A DNA stretch of 16,151 bases from JBBRFH01 sp038224615 (GTDB lineage Bacteria; Planctomycetota; Phycisphaerae; Tepidisphaerales; Tepidisphaeraceae). Positions 1 through 8,167 of the stretch are shown here, piece after piece. The position numbers and the translations under genes are program-made. Under the pieces are notes generated by a model. That model made no database searches and was not told where the DNA came from. It saw only the letters and a list, made by a program, of their open reading frames with translations. The stretch lies in assembly GCA_038224615.1 (NCBI GenBank), contig JBBRFH010000045.1:1-16151 (forward strand), read 5' to 3'. The stretch's first letter is position 1. Each line of letters opens with the position of its first letter.

Positions 1-13
1 CTCCCAGCCGCAT

Positions 14-988
14 TCAATCCGGGAGAATCGAACGGTCCAGCGGCGTCGATCGCGCGGCAAGGAAAATGCCCAGCTCAAACAACAGGCACAGCGGCACCAT
101 CAGCGCGACGGTGGCGGTGATGACGTCGCCGGGCGTGATCACGGCGGCAACAATCGCCATCACGAAATAGACCATCTTCCGTGTGCCGCGCAGCGTCTGC
201 ACCTCGACGATGCCCACTTTCGCCAGCGCCAGCACCACCAGAGGCAACTGGAAGCTCAGGCCGAACACGAACAGCATGCCAAAAACGAGGTCGATGTAAT
301 CCGGCAGGGTCAGCATCGGGCTGGTCAGGCTCTCGGCACCAAATTGCACCACGCGCACCTTGCCGTCGTAGAAGAATTTCATCCGCCGCTGCTGCGTGTC
401 GAACCAGAGTTGAAACGGCTGCGGTTTCACGGGATCGCCGTTAAGGGCGTCAACGTGGGTCGGAACGCTGGGCTGCGACGTGGCGATCGCGCCGGCGGGG
501 TTGGGGTTGAACTCCTCGGGCAACGGGATCGACAAGCTGAAGGCGACAAAGAACTGGATCGTCCAAGGCAGCACAAGGAAGTAGACGAACACCACGCCGC
601 CGATCAGCAGCGCCAGGCTCAGCGGCACGTAGCGGGTGACCGTCTTGCGCTCGTGCGTGTAAAGCCCGGCGGCGACGAAGAGCCAGAGCTGCCACACGAT
701 CCAAGGCGAGGCGAGCACCAGTGCCGCGATCATGCTGATCTTCAGGTAGACCATGAACGGGTCGGCCAGGTCCATGAAGTACATCTGCGGGTTGACGTCG
801 TACTGCCGCAGTGTGGTGATGAGCGGCCGGCAGAACATTGCCATCACGTCGCGTCCGAACCAGAGGCAACCGACCAGCGCGATGGCGAACCCGATGATCG
901 CCAGGATCAGCCGTCGGCGCAGCTCCTCGAGATGCTCGCCGAGCGTCATGCGGTATTCGTCGGGGTTTTGGTATTCGAGCGTCGCCAT
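14..988 (-). CDS. tatC: Twin-arginine translocase subunit TatC with enlarged periplasmic loop
   Basis: TatC is the membrane receptor of the Tat pathway, which exports folded proteins carrying twin-arginine signals. Seen: the N-terminal HLEELRRRL motif (family HLxELRxRL), a conserved LYTHERK with the key Glu after the second membrane segment, and TPGDVITA plus LLFELGIF in the last helices; six hydrophobic segments fit the family. The protein is about 324 residues against about 250 in E. coli. The excess is a roughly 75-residue hydrophilic stretch between helices 3 and 4 (from about IPLPEEF to LTLPDYI), so it should face the periplasm. I chose the ATG at 988 (MATLEYQ), the last Met before conserved sequence. 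An ATG at 1042 (MSAPV) is possible; upstream of that the frame runs through a degenerate intergenic repeat and is unlikely to be coding. It is divergent from the EF-G-like gene. No tatA or tatB is visible. Confidence 0.93.
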   Translation of the reverse strand: MATLEYQNPDEYRMTLGEHLEELRRRLILAIIGFAIALVGCLWFGRDVMAMFCRPLITTLRQYDVNPQMYFMDLADPFMVYLKISMIAALVLASPWIVWQLWLFVAAGLYTHERKTVTRYVPLSLALLIGGVVFVYFLVLPWTIQFFVAFSLSIPLPEEFNPNPAGAIATSQPSVPTHVDALNGDPVKPQPFQLWFDTQQRRMKFFYDGKVRVVQFGAESLTSPMLTLPDYIDLVFGMLFVFGLSFQLPLVVLALAKVGIVEVQTLRGTRKMVYFVMAIVAAVITPGDVITATVALMVPLCLLFELGIFLAARSTPLDRSILPD

Positions 989-1044
989 CGCGTGTGCCGG
1001 CGATTGTGAGGGGCGACGAACGATGTGTACAGGCGCAGACATTT

Positions 1045-1104
1045 GAACCGCAGATTTCGCAGATGAATACCGAAGCCATGCGGAGGCGGGAGTCGAAATC
1101 TGCG
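1045..1104. repeat. Decayed CGCAGAT-family palindrome
   Basis: GAACCGCAGATTTCGCAGAT begins at 1045 and closely matches the left arm of the intact palindrome at 10805. CGCAGATTTC at 1049-1058 is exactly complementary to GAAATCTGCG at 1095-1104. It lies between the divergent tatC and EF-G-like genes and looks like an eroded copy of the element family described below. Confidence 0.6.
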
Positions 1105-1286
1105 CTTCTCGATCCTCGCGCTGCAGAGTGCTCGTCGGGGAAGGAACCGGACCCCGGTGGGGCGCGATCCGTTCGCATTCCGTTCGCCGTGACAAAATCC
1201 AGACACTTTTCCTCAACGTCTTCACCGCAGGCGCGTTAATATCCTGCCATCACACGCGGAGTCTTCTTTTAGACGGAGGTTTCGTC

Positions 1287-3392
1287 ATGCCTGCTTACAC
1301 GACTGCTCAGATCAGGAATATTCTATTGGTAGGCCACGCCGGCGCCGGGAAGACGTCGCTCGTCGATGCGATGCTCTTCAAGTCCGGCGCCAAAGGTCAC
1401 CGTGGCTCGACGCTTGACGGTTCGAGTGTCTCTGATTTCGACAAGCTGGAGATCGAGCACAAGCATTCGGTTTACACGTCGGTTCTGCACCTTGATCACA
1501 AGGACTGCCGGATCAACATCATCGACGCGCCCGGGCAGCCCGATCTCATCGGCGCCGCCATCGCCTGCCTGCCGGCGGTCGAGACCGTCGCGGTCGTCAT
1601 CAATGCCAGTTCGGGCATCGAGGTCGTCGCCCGCAAGATGATGGACATCGCCCGCGAGCGCAACCTGCCCCGCGCCATCATCATCAACCGCATCGACCAG
1701 GTGACGCCGGCGCAGCTCGCCGCGCTCGTTGAAAGCCTGCGCGACACGTTCGGCGCTGAAGTGATCCCGATCAATCTTCCCTTCGGCGGCGGGCAGGGCG
1801 TGGTCGATACGCTGCTGAACTCCGACGGCAAATCCGATTTCGACACCGTCAAGCGATGCCACGCCCAGATCCTCGACCAGATCGTCGAAATGGACGACAA
1901 CCTGCTCGAAAAATACCTCGGCGGTGAGGAGCCTGACTATTCGGCGCTGCATAACGCCTTCGAGCGTGCCATGGACGAGGCGCACGTGATTCCCGTGCTG
2001 TTCTGCGATTCAAAGAACATGGTCGGCATCGTGGAACTGCTCGACGCGATGGCGATGCACTTTCCCTCGCCTTTGGAGGGCAATCTGCGCCCGTTCATGA
2101 CCTTCGCCGACGCCCACGGCAGACCCGCTGTGGGCTTGGAGCAGAATGGGCGCGAAGTCCCGTTCGACTATTGGAATGACGCGGAAAAGCCGCTCATCGC
2201 GCACGTGTTTAAGGTGACAAGCGATCCGTTCGTCGGAAAGCTCGCCGTCTTCCGCGTACACCAAGGCAAGGTGACCGGCCAGTCGCAGGTCTACATCGGA
2301 CACAACAAGAAGAGCATCAAGCTCGGGCATATCTTCCACCTGCAGGGGAAGGATCACGCCGAGGTCAGCGAGATTATCGCCGGCGACATCGGCGCGGTGG
2401 CCAAGATTGAAGACGTTCACTTCAACGACGTTCTTCACGACGATCACGCGCTGGACAGTGTGCATCTCAAAGCGGCGGCGTTTCCCACCGGCATGTACGG
2501 CCTGGCGATCATCCCCAAGGCGCGCGGCGACGAGACCAAGATCAGCGTTCAGCTTCAGAAGCTCGCCGAGGAGGATCAGACCTTCAAGTGGAGCGTCGAC
2601 AAGCAGACGCACGAACTGGTCATCCATGGCCTGGGCGAACTGCACCTGAAGATGGTGCTGGAGCGACTGGCGGCGCGGGGCATCCTGCTGGAAACCAAGC
2701 CCCCGAAGATCAGCTACCGCGAGACGGTTCTCACCAACGCCGAAGGCCATCATCGCCACAAGAAGCAAACCGGCGGTGCCGGACAGTTCGGCGAGGTGTT
2801 CCTGCGCGTCGAGCCGCTGCCGACCGATTCGCCGCTCAGCTCGCGCAACGGCGGGCCGGGCTTTGAATTCGCCAACGAAATTTTCGGCGGCACCATTCCC
2901 GGGCAGTTTGTGCCCGCCGTCGAGAAAGGTGTCCGCGAGGCGTACGAGCATGGCGTCATCGCCGGCTACCCGGTGCAGGACGTGCGCGTGATCGTCTACG
3001 ACGGCAAGCACCATCCCGTCGACAGCAAGGAAATCGCCTTCAAGACCGCCGGCAAATGGGCGTTCATTGATGCGTTCAAGAAGGCGCATCCGGCGCTGCT
3101 CGAGCCGATCGTCAGCCTCGAGGTGACCGTGCCCGAAGACAAGCTCGGTGCCATCACCGGCGACCTCTCCGGCAAGCGCGGGCGAATCATGGGCACCGAC
3201 ATCCTCGCCGGCGGCATCGCCAAGGTGACCGCCGAGGCGCCGATGAGCGAGGTCATGCAGTACCAAAGCCAGCTCAAGAGCGTCACCGGAGGCCAGGGCA
3301 GCTTCGTCATGGACTTCGCCCGCTACGAACCCGCGCCGCCGCAGGTGGCGCAGCAGGTGACAAGCGGGTTCGCGCTGAAGGAAGAAGAGTAA
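1287..3392 (+). CDS. Elongation factor G-like protein (EF-G2 type GTPase)
   Basis: A 701-residue translational GTPase related to EF-G. Seen: P-loop GHAGAGKT (16-23), switch II DAPGQPD (80-86), a G4 motif NRID (134-137) in place of the usual NKxD, a short G' region ending LEKYLGG, then domains II to V, with the domain IV block PGQFVPAVEKGVREA and the domain V GKRGRIMG segment. The switch I region lacks the canonical RGITI and reads HKHSVYTS, as in the EF-G2/FusA2 subgroup of Thermus and mycobacteria. Members of that subgroup are dispensable paralogues with weak or absent ribosome-dependent GTPase, so a housekeeping translocase role should not be assumed. The ATG at 1287 has a strong Shine-Dalgarno, GGAGGT, 6 nt upstream; the frame stays open further 5' but without family sequence. 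It is a single-gene unit converging on the ATPase gene. Confidence 0.93.
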   Translation: MPAYTTAQIRNILLVGHAGAGKTSLVDAMLFKSGAKGHRGSTLDGSSVSDFDKLEIEHKHSVYTSVLHLDHKDCRINIIDAPGQPDLIGAAIACLPAVETVAVVINASSGIEVVARKMMDIARERNLPRAIIINRIDQVTPAQLAALVESLRDTFGAEVIPINLPFGGGQGVVDTLLNSDGKSDFDTVKRCHAQILDQIVEMDDNLLEKYLGGEEPDYSALHNAFERAMDEAHVIPVLFCDSKNMVGIVELLDAMAMHFPSPLEGNLRPFMTFADAHGRPAVGLEQNGREVPFDYWNDAEKPLIAHVFKVTSDPFVGKLAVFRVHQGKVTGQSQVYIGHNKKSIKLGHIFHLQGKDHAEVSEIIAGDIGAVAKIEDVHFNDVLHDDHALDSVHLKAAAFPTGMYGLAIIPKARGDETKISVQLQKLAEEDQTFKWSVDKQTHELVIHGLGELHLKMVLERLAARGILLETKPPKISYRETVLTNAEGHHRHKKQTGGAGQFGEVFLRVEPLPTDSPLSSRNGGPGFEFANEIFGGTIPGQFVPAVEKGVREAYEHGVIAGYPVQDVRVIVYDGKHHPVDSKEIAFKTAGKWAFIDAFKKAHPALLEPIVSLEVTVPEDKLGAITGDLSGKRGRIMGTDILAGGIAKVTAEAPMSEVMQYQSQLKSVTGGQGSFVMDFARYEPAPPQVAQQVTSGFALKEEE

Positions 3393-3487
3393 GCCGCGAA
3401 GTAACGAAGAGCGCGAAGAAGAACGCGAAGAAAGCCAGAAATGGAATTCTTCGCGTTTATCTTTGCGCTCTTCGCATCTTCGCGGCT
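3392..3487. repeat. CGCGAAG-family imperfect palindrome, possible bidirectional terminator
   Basis: The left arm 3392-3432 and right arm 3447-3487 match as inverted repeats at 35 of 41 positions, with a 14-nt loop. Each arm iterates CGAAG-containing units (CGCGAAG, ACGAAG, CGCGAAG, CGCGAAG). It starts at the last base of the EF-G-like stop codon and sits between two convergent genes, so the transcript would fold into a long hairpin whichever strand is read. There is no T tract, so classical intrinsic termination is uncertain. Confidence 0.85.
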
Positions 3488-3503
3488 GATCCGCGCGGTG
3501 GGA

Positions 3504-5651
3504 TCACGCCTTCATCCGCAGCAGCCGTAGCGCGTTGAGGACGACGACGACGGTCGACCCCTCGTGCAGCAGGACCGCGATGCCGAGGCTGGTGTGCCCG
3601 AGCGCCGCCAGCGGGGCGACGACGCAGATCACGCCGAGCGCGATGACCAGGTTCTGCATCACCGTGCGCCGGGCGCGCTGGGCGAGTCGCAGCGCGTCGG
3701 CGAGGCGCGAGAGGTCGTGGCCCATCAGGACAAGATCGGCGGTTTCCATCGCGACCTGCGTGCCGGCGGCACCCATGGCGACGCCGACAGCGGCTTTGGC
3801 GAGCGCGGGCGCATCGTTGACGCCATCACCCACCATCGCCACCGGCCCGTACTGCTTGGTGATCTCGTCGATGATCTGCAGCTTCTGCTCGGGCAGCAGG
3901 TTGGCGCGGACGTCGGTGATGTCGAGCGTGCGCGCGATCGAAGCGGCGGCGGACGGATGATCGCCGGTGAGCATGGCGATGTGCGTCGCGCCGGCGGCGC
4001 GCAGCGCGGCGACGGCCTGCCGCGCAGTAGGTCGGGGCTGATCGATAAGCCCGATGATCGCCACTGCCACGCCGTCCTGGGCGATGGCGACGAGCGTGTG
4101 TCCGGTGGACCGCAACGTCTCCACCGCCTGCCGCAGTTCGGCCGGCCATTGCGCCAGATCGCCGCCGACCTCGGTCTTGCCGACGGCAAAGGCGCGCCCG
4201 TCGATCACGCCGGTAATGCCGAGGCCGGCGCGCTGTTGCACGTCGTCGGCGGTCGGCAGCTCGACATTCCGCGCCTTGGCCGCGCCGACGATTGCGGTGC
4301 CGAGCGGGTGATTGGCGTGTTGCTCGATTGCCGCCGCCAGCGCCAGGGCGCGGTCGTCGGTCAGCCCGGCGATGGTCACGATGTGCCGCACGCTCGGATG
4401 GCCTTCAGTGAGCGTGCCGGTCTTGTCCAGCGCAACGGCTTTCACGCGCGCCAGCGTCTCCAGATGCGCCCCGCCTTTAACGAGCACGCCCATCCGCGCC
4501 GCCCGCGCCACGCCGCACAACATCGCCGCCGGTGTGCCGATCGCCAGCGCACACGGGCTGGCGGCGGTCATGAACGCCATCGCGCGGTAGAACGTCAGGC
4601 CCCACGGCACGTTCGTCAGCAGCGGCGGCAGGACGATCAGCACCAGCGTCGCGAGGAACACCAACGGAACGTAGACGGCCTCGACCTTGTCGGTGAAGCG
4701 CTGCGTCGCGCCCTTCTGATCCTGCGCCTCCTCGACCATGTGAATCACGCGGGCCAGCGTCGATTCGCTTGTCGGCCGAAGCACGCGGGCGACCAGCCGG
4801 CCTTCGCCGTTGAGCGTGCCGCTGAAGAGGTCGTCGCCGGTTTTCTTAGCGACGGGAACGGATTCGCCGGTGATCGAGGATTGGTCGACGTCGCTGGCAC
4901 CCTCGGCGACCTGCGCATCGACGGCAATCCGATCGAACGGGCGGACGAGGATGCGATCCTCGGGTTTCAAAACATCGGCCTTCACGGTCGTTTCGTTTCC
5001 GGCGTCGTCGAGACGAATCGCGGTATCCGGTGCCAGCGTGGTGAGCGATTCAATCGCGCGTCGCGCCCGCCCGAGCGCCAATTCTTCGCCGGCGGAACCC
5101 AGACCGAAGAGGAACAGCAACAACGCGCCTTCCTCGTAGTGCTGCAGCGACGCCGCACCGATGGCGGCGGCGAACATCAGCACGTCGACGTCGAGGCGGA
5201 AGCGCCGAAGGATGTGCAGCGCCTCGGGGAAGGTCCGCGTGCTCGATGTCAGCGCGCTGCCGATCAGCAGCGCCACTCGCACCCAGTACGGCCCGCCGAG
5301 AATGTGCGTGAGATAGCCGCTGAGCAGGAGGATGCCGCTCATGACGACGAGGCCGACCTCGTCATTGCGGACGAGCCACCCGATCGCGTTTGACAACCGC
5401 GAGCGCGGCCCCACCGCGTCGGCCAGCGACTGCAACATCGCACAGGCACCCCACTCCTGAAGCTTGGGCAGCAATGCGGCGTCGAACCGCGCGGGATCAA
5501 TGTCGAGCGTCACCATGTTGGCGCTGGGCAGCACCTCGATGTGCATGATGCCCGGCACGCCAGCGAGACTGTCGCGCACGCACACGTCGCACGCGGCGGA
5601 TGAATTATTGTCGGCACACTGAGCAGGGATGGGGAGTTCTATGCGGCGCAT
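3504..5651 (-). CDS. P1B-type heavy-metal ATPase, P1B-4 (Co/Zn/Fe-like) subgroup
   Basis: A 715-residue P-type ATPase exporting a transition metal across the inner membrane. Seen: actuator TGES (261-264), membrane motif SPC (365-367), phosphorylation site DKTGT (409-413), HP (448-449), TGD (562-564), GDGVND hinge (608-613) and, in the last helices, HEGST (696-700). SPC together with HEGST is the signature of the P1B-4 (CoaT/CzcP/CtpD) subgroup, associated with Co, Zn or Fe(II) rather than Cu. Unusually for that group there is an N-terminal soluble extension of about 75 residues resembling a heavy-metal-associated domain, with CDVC at 21-24. The substrate is inferred. The start at 5651 keeps this N-terminal domain but has no obvious Shine-Dalgarno. 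No metal-responsive regulator lies beside it. It converges with the EF-G-like gene over the palindrome at 3392-3487. Confidence 0.92.
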   Translation of the reverse strand: MRRIELPIPAQCADNNSSAACDVCVRDSLAGVPGIMHIEVLPSANMVTLDIDPARFDAALLPKLQEWGACAMLQSLADAVGPRSRLSNAIGWLVRNDEVGLVVMSGILLLSGYLTHILGGPYWVRVALLIGSALTSSTRTFPEALHILRRFRLDVDVLMFAAAIGAASLQHYEEGALLLFLFGLGSAGEELALGRARRAIESLTTLAPDTAIRLDDAGNETTVKADVLKPEDRILVRPFDRIAVDAQVAEGASDVDQSSITGESVPVAKKTGDDLFSGTLNGEGRLVARVLRPTSESTLARVIHMVEEAQDQKGATQRFTDKVEAVYVPLVFLATLVLIVLPPLLTNVPWGLTFYRAMAFMTAASPCALAIGTPAAMLCGVARAARMGVLVKGGAHLETLARVKAVALDKTGTLTEGHPSVRHIVTIAGLTDDRALALAAAIEQHANHPLGTAIVGAAKARNVELPTADDVQQRAGLGITGVIDGRAFAVGKTEVGGDLAQWPAELRQAVETLRSTGHTLVAIAQDGVAVAIIGLIDQPRPTARQAVAALRAAGATHIAMLTGDHPSAAASIARTLDITDVRANLLPEQKLQIIDEITKQYGPVAMVGDGVNDAPALAKAAVGVAMGAAGTQVAMETADLVLMGHDLSRLADALRLAQRARRTVMQNLVIALGVICVVAPLAALGHTSLGIAVLLHEGSTVVVVLNALRLLRMKA

Positions 5652-5777
5652 CTGTGAATATCATTCGGCGTATCTCGACGCGATTCAATGCGCAGGGCGC
5701 AAGTGATGCGTGGATTCAGTCGCAGCGGAGAGGGGAAACCCGAATGACGAAACCGGAAATCCGAATCAAATCCGAAA

Positions 5778-5927
5778 TGAGCCCGTTGAATAATCCCAGG
5801 AACACTCAAGAAGACCTCTCCACGAATCTTCACGAATCAGCACGAATAAGACCAAGAAGAGAATTCCATGTCTGAATTCGTGTCGATTCGTGCGAATTCG
5901 TGGATCGCATTTCGTCCCGGTGGCTTG
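5778..5927. repeat. Direct repeat copy 1 containing a CACGAAT palindrome
   Basis: First of two 150-bp direct repeats, offset by exactly 189 bp with no indel. It holds a palindrome with arms 5820-5847 and 5876-5903. Each arm is three CACGAAT heptamers spaced by 3 nt (10-bp period). All six heptamers are intact while the 3-nt spacers mismatch (23 of 28 overall). The 28-nt loop is identical in the second copy. Confidence 0.88.
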
Positions 5928-5966
5928 GTGGTTGAAATGGAATTGTGCAAAGGCCCGATTCGACAT

Positions 5967-6116
5967 TGAGCCCGTTGAATCACCCCGGGAACACTCAAGA
6001 AGACCTCTCCACGAATCAGCACGAATCAGCACGAATAAGACCAAGAAGAGAATTCCATGTCTGAATTCGTGTCGATTCGTGCAGATTCGTGGATCGCATT
6101 TCGTTTCGGTGGCTTG
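5967..6116. repeat. Direct repeat copy 2 containing a CACGAAT palindrome
   Basis: Second copy of the 150-bp unit. The arms are 6009-6036 and 6065-6092, again three CACGAAT heptamers per arm at 10-bp period, with 25 of 28 pairing positions. The flanking sequence (TGAGCCCGTTGAAT on the left, GGTGGCTTG on the right) is shared with copy 1, so the duplication included flanks and was not limited to the palindrome. Confidence 0.88.
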
Positions 6117-6198
6117 CGCTCTGGGTAATGAGAACAGTTGTTGAAAGGCTTCAAACTCGAATGAAGAAGCGATCGAGTGCTTCGGATTTGAAGTTTCG

Positions 6199-8079
6199 TC
6201 AATCGTCATTTCCGATCACGCTGCTGGTGGGTTCGACAAACCGCCCGAACTGCTGCTCGACGAGGCGGGAATAGAGTCCGCCTTGCGCGAACAATTCTGC
6301 GTGGCTGCCGATCTCGACGATGCGGCCGTGCTCGAGGACGACGATGCGGTGGGCGTTGCGGACCGTGCTGAGCCGGTGGGCGATGATGAAGCAGGTGCGG
6401 CCGGTCATCAGGCGTTCGAGGGCTTCCTGGACGAGCGCCTCGCTGTGTCTGTCCAGAGCGCTGGTGGCTTCGTCGAGGATGAGGTTGCGCGGGGTCTTGA
6501 GGATGGCGCGGGCGATGCTGAGCCGCTGCCGCTGCCCGCCGGAGAGGTTGACGCCGCGTTCGCCGATCCTGCCGTTGTAGGTGTCGTCGAGCGTGCTGAT
6601 GAACTCGTGCGCGTTGGCGGCCTTGGCGGCTTCGATGATCTCGGCGTCGGTCGCCTTGGGTCGGCCGTAGGCGATGGTCTCGCCGATCGTGCCGCTGAAG
6701 AGAAAGCTGTCCTGCTGCACGATGCCGATGGCGCGACGGAGGGGTCGCAGGCGGTAGTCGCGCACGTCGACGCCGTCGATGAGGATTCGGCCGGCCTTGA
6801 CGTCGTAGAGGCGAGGCAGCAGCGAGACGAGCGTGGTCTTGCCCGACCCGCTCGGCCCGACCAGCGCGATGCGCTCGCCGGCTTTCACCGTGAAATCGAT
6901 CTCCGCCAGCACCGGACGCGGGTGCGGGGTGATCGGCTTGGGGATGCTGGCGTCAAACTCTTCGAGGCGGATGCGCGATTCGTCGCTGTCGTCGCTGTAG
7001 TCGAAGCTCATGTGCTCGAAGCGCACCTCGCCGTGCTGCGGGCCGGTTTTTGGGGCGTCGGGCTTCTCGGTGATTTTTGGGGTGATGTCGAAGACTTCGA
7101 ACACGCGATCGATCGCCGCCAGGCTGGTTTGCCAGACGACATTGATCTCGGCGAAGCGGCGCACCGGCAGGTACATCACCGCGAGATAGCCCATGAATTT
7201 GACGACCTCGCCGGCGCTGATCTCGCCTTTGATCCCGAGATATCCGCCGTAGCCGATGACGATGGTCTGGCCGACGTGGATGAGCCCTTCGCTGCAGGCG
7301 CCGACGAGCTGCGAGAGGTTCGATTGCTCGAGCACTCGGCCGTAGTGCTCCTCGGTGTCTTCGCGAAAGCGCTCCGCCTCGCGGGCCTCGGCGGCGTAGG
7401 TCTTCACCAGCGCGATGCCGGCCATGCCCTCCTGCACGTTGCCGCTGATCTTGCTGATCTGGCTCTGCACGCGCTGGCTGGCGCTTTTAACGCGCGGGTT
7501 CAGCAGCTTGAACATCACGCCGTACAGCGGCAGCACGATGAGCGTGGCGGCGGCGAGTTTGGCGTTGATCGCGAAGATCAGCCACAGCCCCGCCACCATG
7601 CTGAAGGAGTCCATCGCGATGTTGATCAACCCGCCGTTGACGATCTGCGACGACGTCTGGATGTCGGTGATAATGCGGCTGACGATGCTGCCGGTGCGTT
7701 CCTTGGAATAAAAATGAAGCGACAGGCGGTGCAGGTGATCGAACAGGTCCTGCCGCACATCGCGGATGATCCGGCTGCCCAGCTTGGCGGCGAGGTAGCC
7801 GCGGAAATAGCTCGAGAACCCGTGCGCGATCGAGAACGCCACGCCCAGCACCGCCAGCAGTTCCATCCAGTGCATCCGCGACGCATCGGAGACCGTCGTG
7901 GTCGGGCGGATCACGCGATCGACGGCGGCACCGATCAGCCAGGGAAAGCTGTAGTTGAGCGTGAACTTCGCGAGGCCCGCGACGATCGCGAAGACCAGCA
8001 GCGCCCTGTAGTCGAAGACGTAAGCAAAAAATCGTCCCGCGGCACGGCGACGGACGGGTTCGTGGTCGAGTTGTGACAT
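6199..8079 (-). CDS. ABC exporter, fused membrane and ATPase domains (MsbA/multidrug-lipid type)
   Basis: A 626-residue half-transporter expected to work as a homodimer exporting lipid, drug or peptide. Seen: a type-I exporter membrane domain with six hydrophobic segments (about 25-320), then an ATPase domain with Walker A GPSGSGKTT (408-416), Q-loop VQQDSF, signature LSGGQ (512-516), Walker B LILDE (533-537) and switch His (568). Between the A-loop tyrosine (FDY, about 361) and the next strand (PVLAEIDF) is an acidic, proline-rich insert of about 27 residues (362-388) that most MsbA-like proteins lack. I chose the ATG at 8079 (MSQLDHE), with GGAAG about 7 nt upstream; a GTG at 8130 is in frame but less likely. 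Its last codon and stop lie in the right arm of a repeat. A weak promoter-like TTGATC-N17-TATTGC lies at 8092-8120. The substrate cannot be read from sequence. Confidence 0.92.
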   Translation of the reverse strand: MSQLDHEPVRRRAAGRFFAYVFDYRALLVFAIVAGLAKFTLNYSFPWLIGAAVDRVIRPTTTVSDASRMHWMELLAVLGVAFSIAHGFSSYFRGYLAAKLGSRIIRDVRQDLFDHLHRLSLHFYSKERTGSIVSRIITDIQTSSQIVNGGLINIAMDSFSMVAGLWLIFAINAKLAAATLIVLPLYGVMFKLLNPRVKSASQRVQSQISKISGNVQEGMAGIALVKTYAAEAREAERFREDTEEHYGRVLEQSNLSQLVGACSEGLIHVGQTIVIGYGGYLGIKGEISAGEVVKFMGYLAVMYLPVRRFAEINVVWQTSLAAIDRVFEVFDITPKITEKPDAPKTGPQHGEVRFEHMSFDYSDDSDESRIRLEEFDASIPKPITPHPRPVLAEIDFTVKAGERIALVGPSGSGKTTLVSLLPRLYDVKAGRILIDGVDVRDYRLRPLRRAIGIVQQDSFLFSGTIGETIAYGRPKATDAEIIEAAKAANAHEFISTLDDTYNGRIGERGVNLSGGQRQRLSIARAILKTPRNLILDEATSALDRHSEALVQEALERLMTGRTCFIIAHRLSTVRNAHRIVVLEHGRIVEIGSHAELFAQGGLYSRLVEQQFGRFVEPTSSVIGNDD

Positions 8080-8144
8080 CCGCAGTCTTCCGCAATACCG
8101 CGCCAGCCAAAACCGATCAACCGGAATCACGCCCGATGGCCGCG

Positions 8145-8160
8145 CAAAGCCATTGCTTTG
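8145..8160. repeat. Small perfect inverted repeat upstream of ABC exporter
   Basis: CAAAGC-catt-GCTTTG, a perfect 6-bp stem with a 4-nt loop, between the ABC exporter start and the nested palindrome. It could be an operator or a remnant; no factor can be named. Confidence 0.35.
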
Positions 8161-8167
8161 AAAAGCT

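Larger units (their letters stand above)
5744..6200. repeat. Compound repeat block: weak outer inverted arms around two CACGAAT palindromes
   Basis: Fills the 547-bp spacer between the ATPase start and the ABC exporter stop; no credible gene is present. Outer arms: ATGACGAAAC (5744-5753) and CAAATCCGAA (5767-5776) on the left match TTCGGATTTG (6181-6190) and GTTTCGTC (6193-6200) on the right as inverted repeats, with a longer gap in the left arm. Between them lie two directly repeated palindromes, listed separately. The right outer arm overlaps the last codon and stop (6199-6201) of the ABC exporter gene. Confidence 0.65.

Noticed and set aside
989..1225. N-terminal extension of TatC to 403 residues
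   Set aside because: The added 79 residues run through a degenerate intergenic palindrome and match nothing in TatC. The family sequence starts at MATLEYQ or shortly before.
5778..6116. CRISPR array
   Set aside because: Only two long direct repeats exist. The short repeats inside are 10-bp-period heptamers in inverted arms, with no 25-40 bp repeat/spacer pattern and no cas genes.
5766..6209. 147-codon minus-strand open frame with an internally repeated peptide (ADSWRGLLECS-like)
   Set aside because: It is the translation of the two 150-bp direct repeats; the 189-bp offset keeps the frame, which makes a false repeat protein. The palindrome explains it better and there is no ribosome site.
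344..8076. Long antisense open frames opposite tatC, the EF-G-like gene, the metal ATPase and the ABC exporter (up to ~600 codons)
   Set aside because: They are by-products of high G/C at codon position three in the true genes: Arg/His/Asp-rich, no recognisable domains, and fully overlapped by clear family members.
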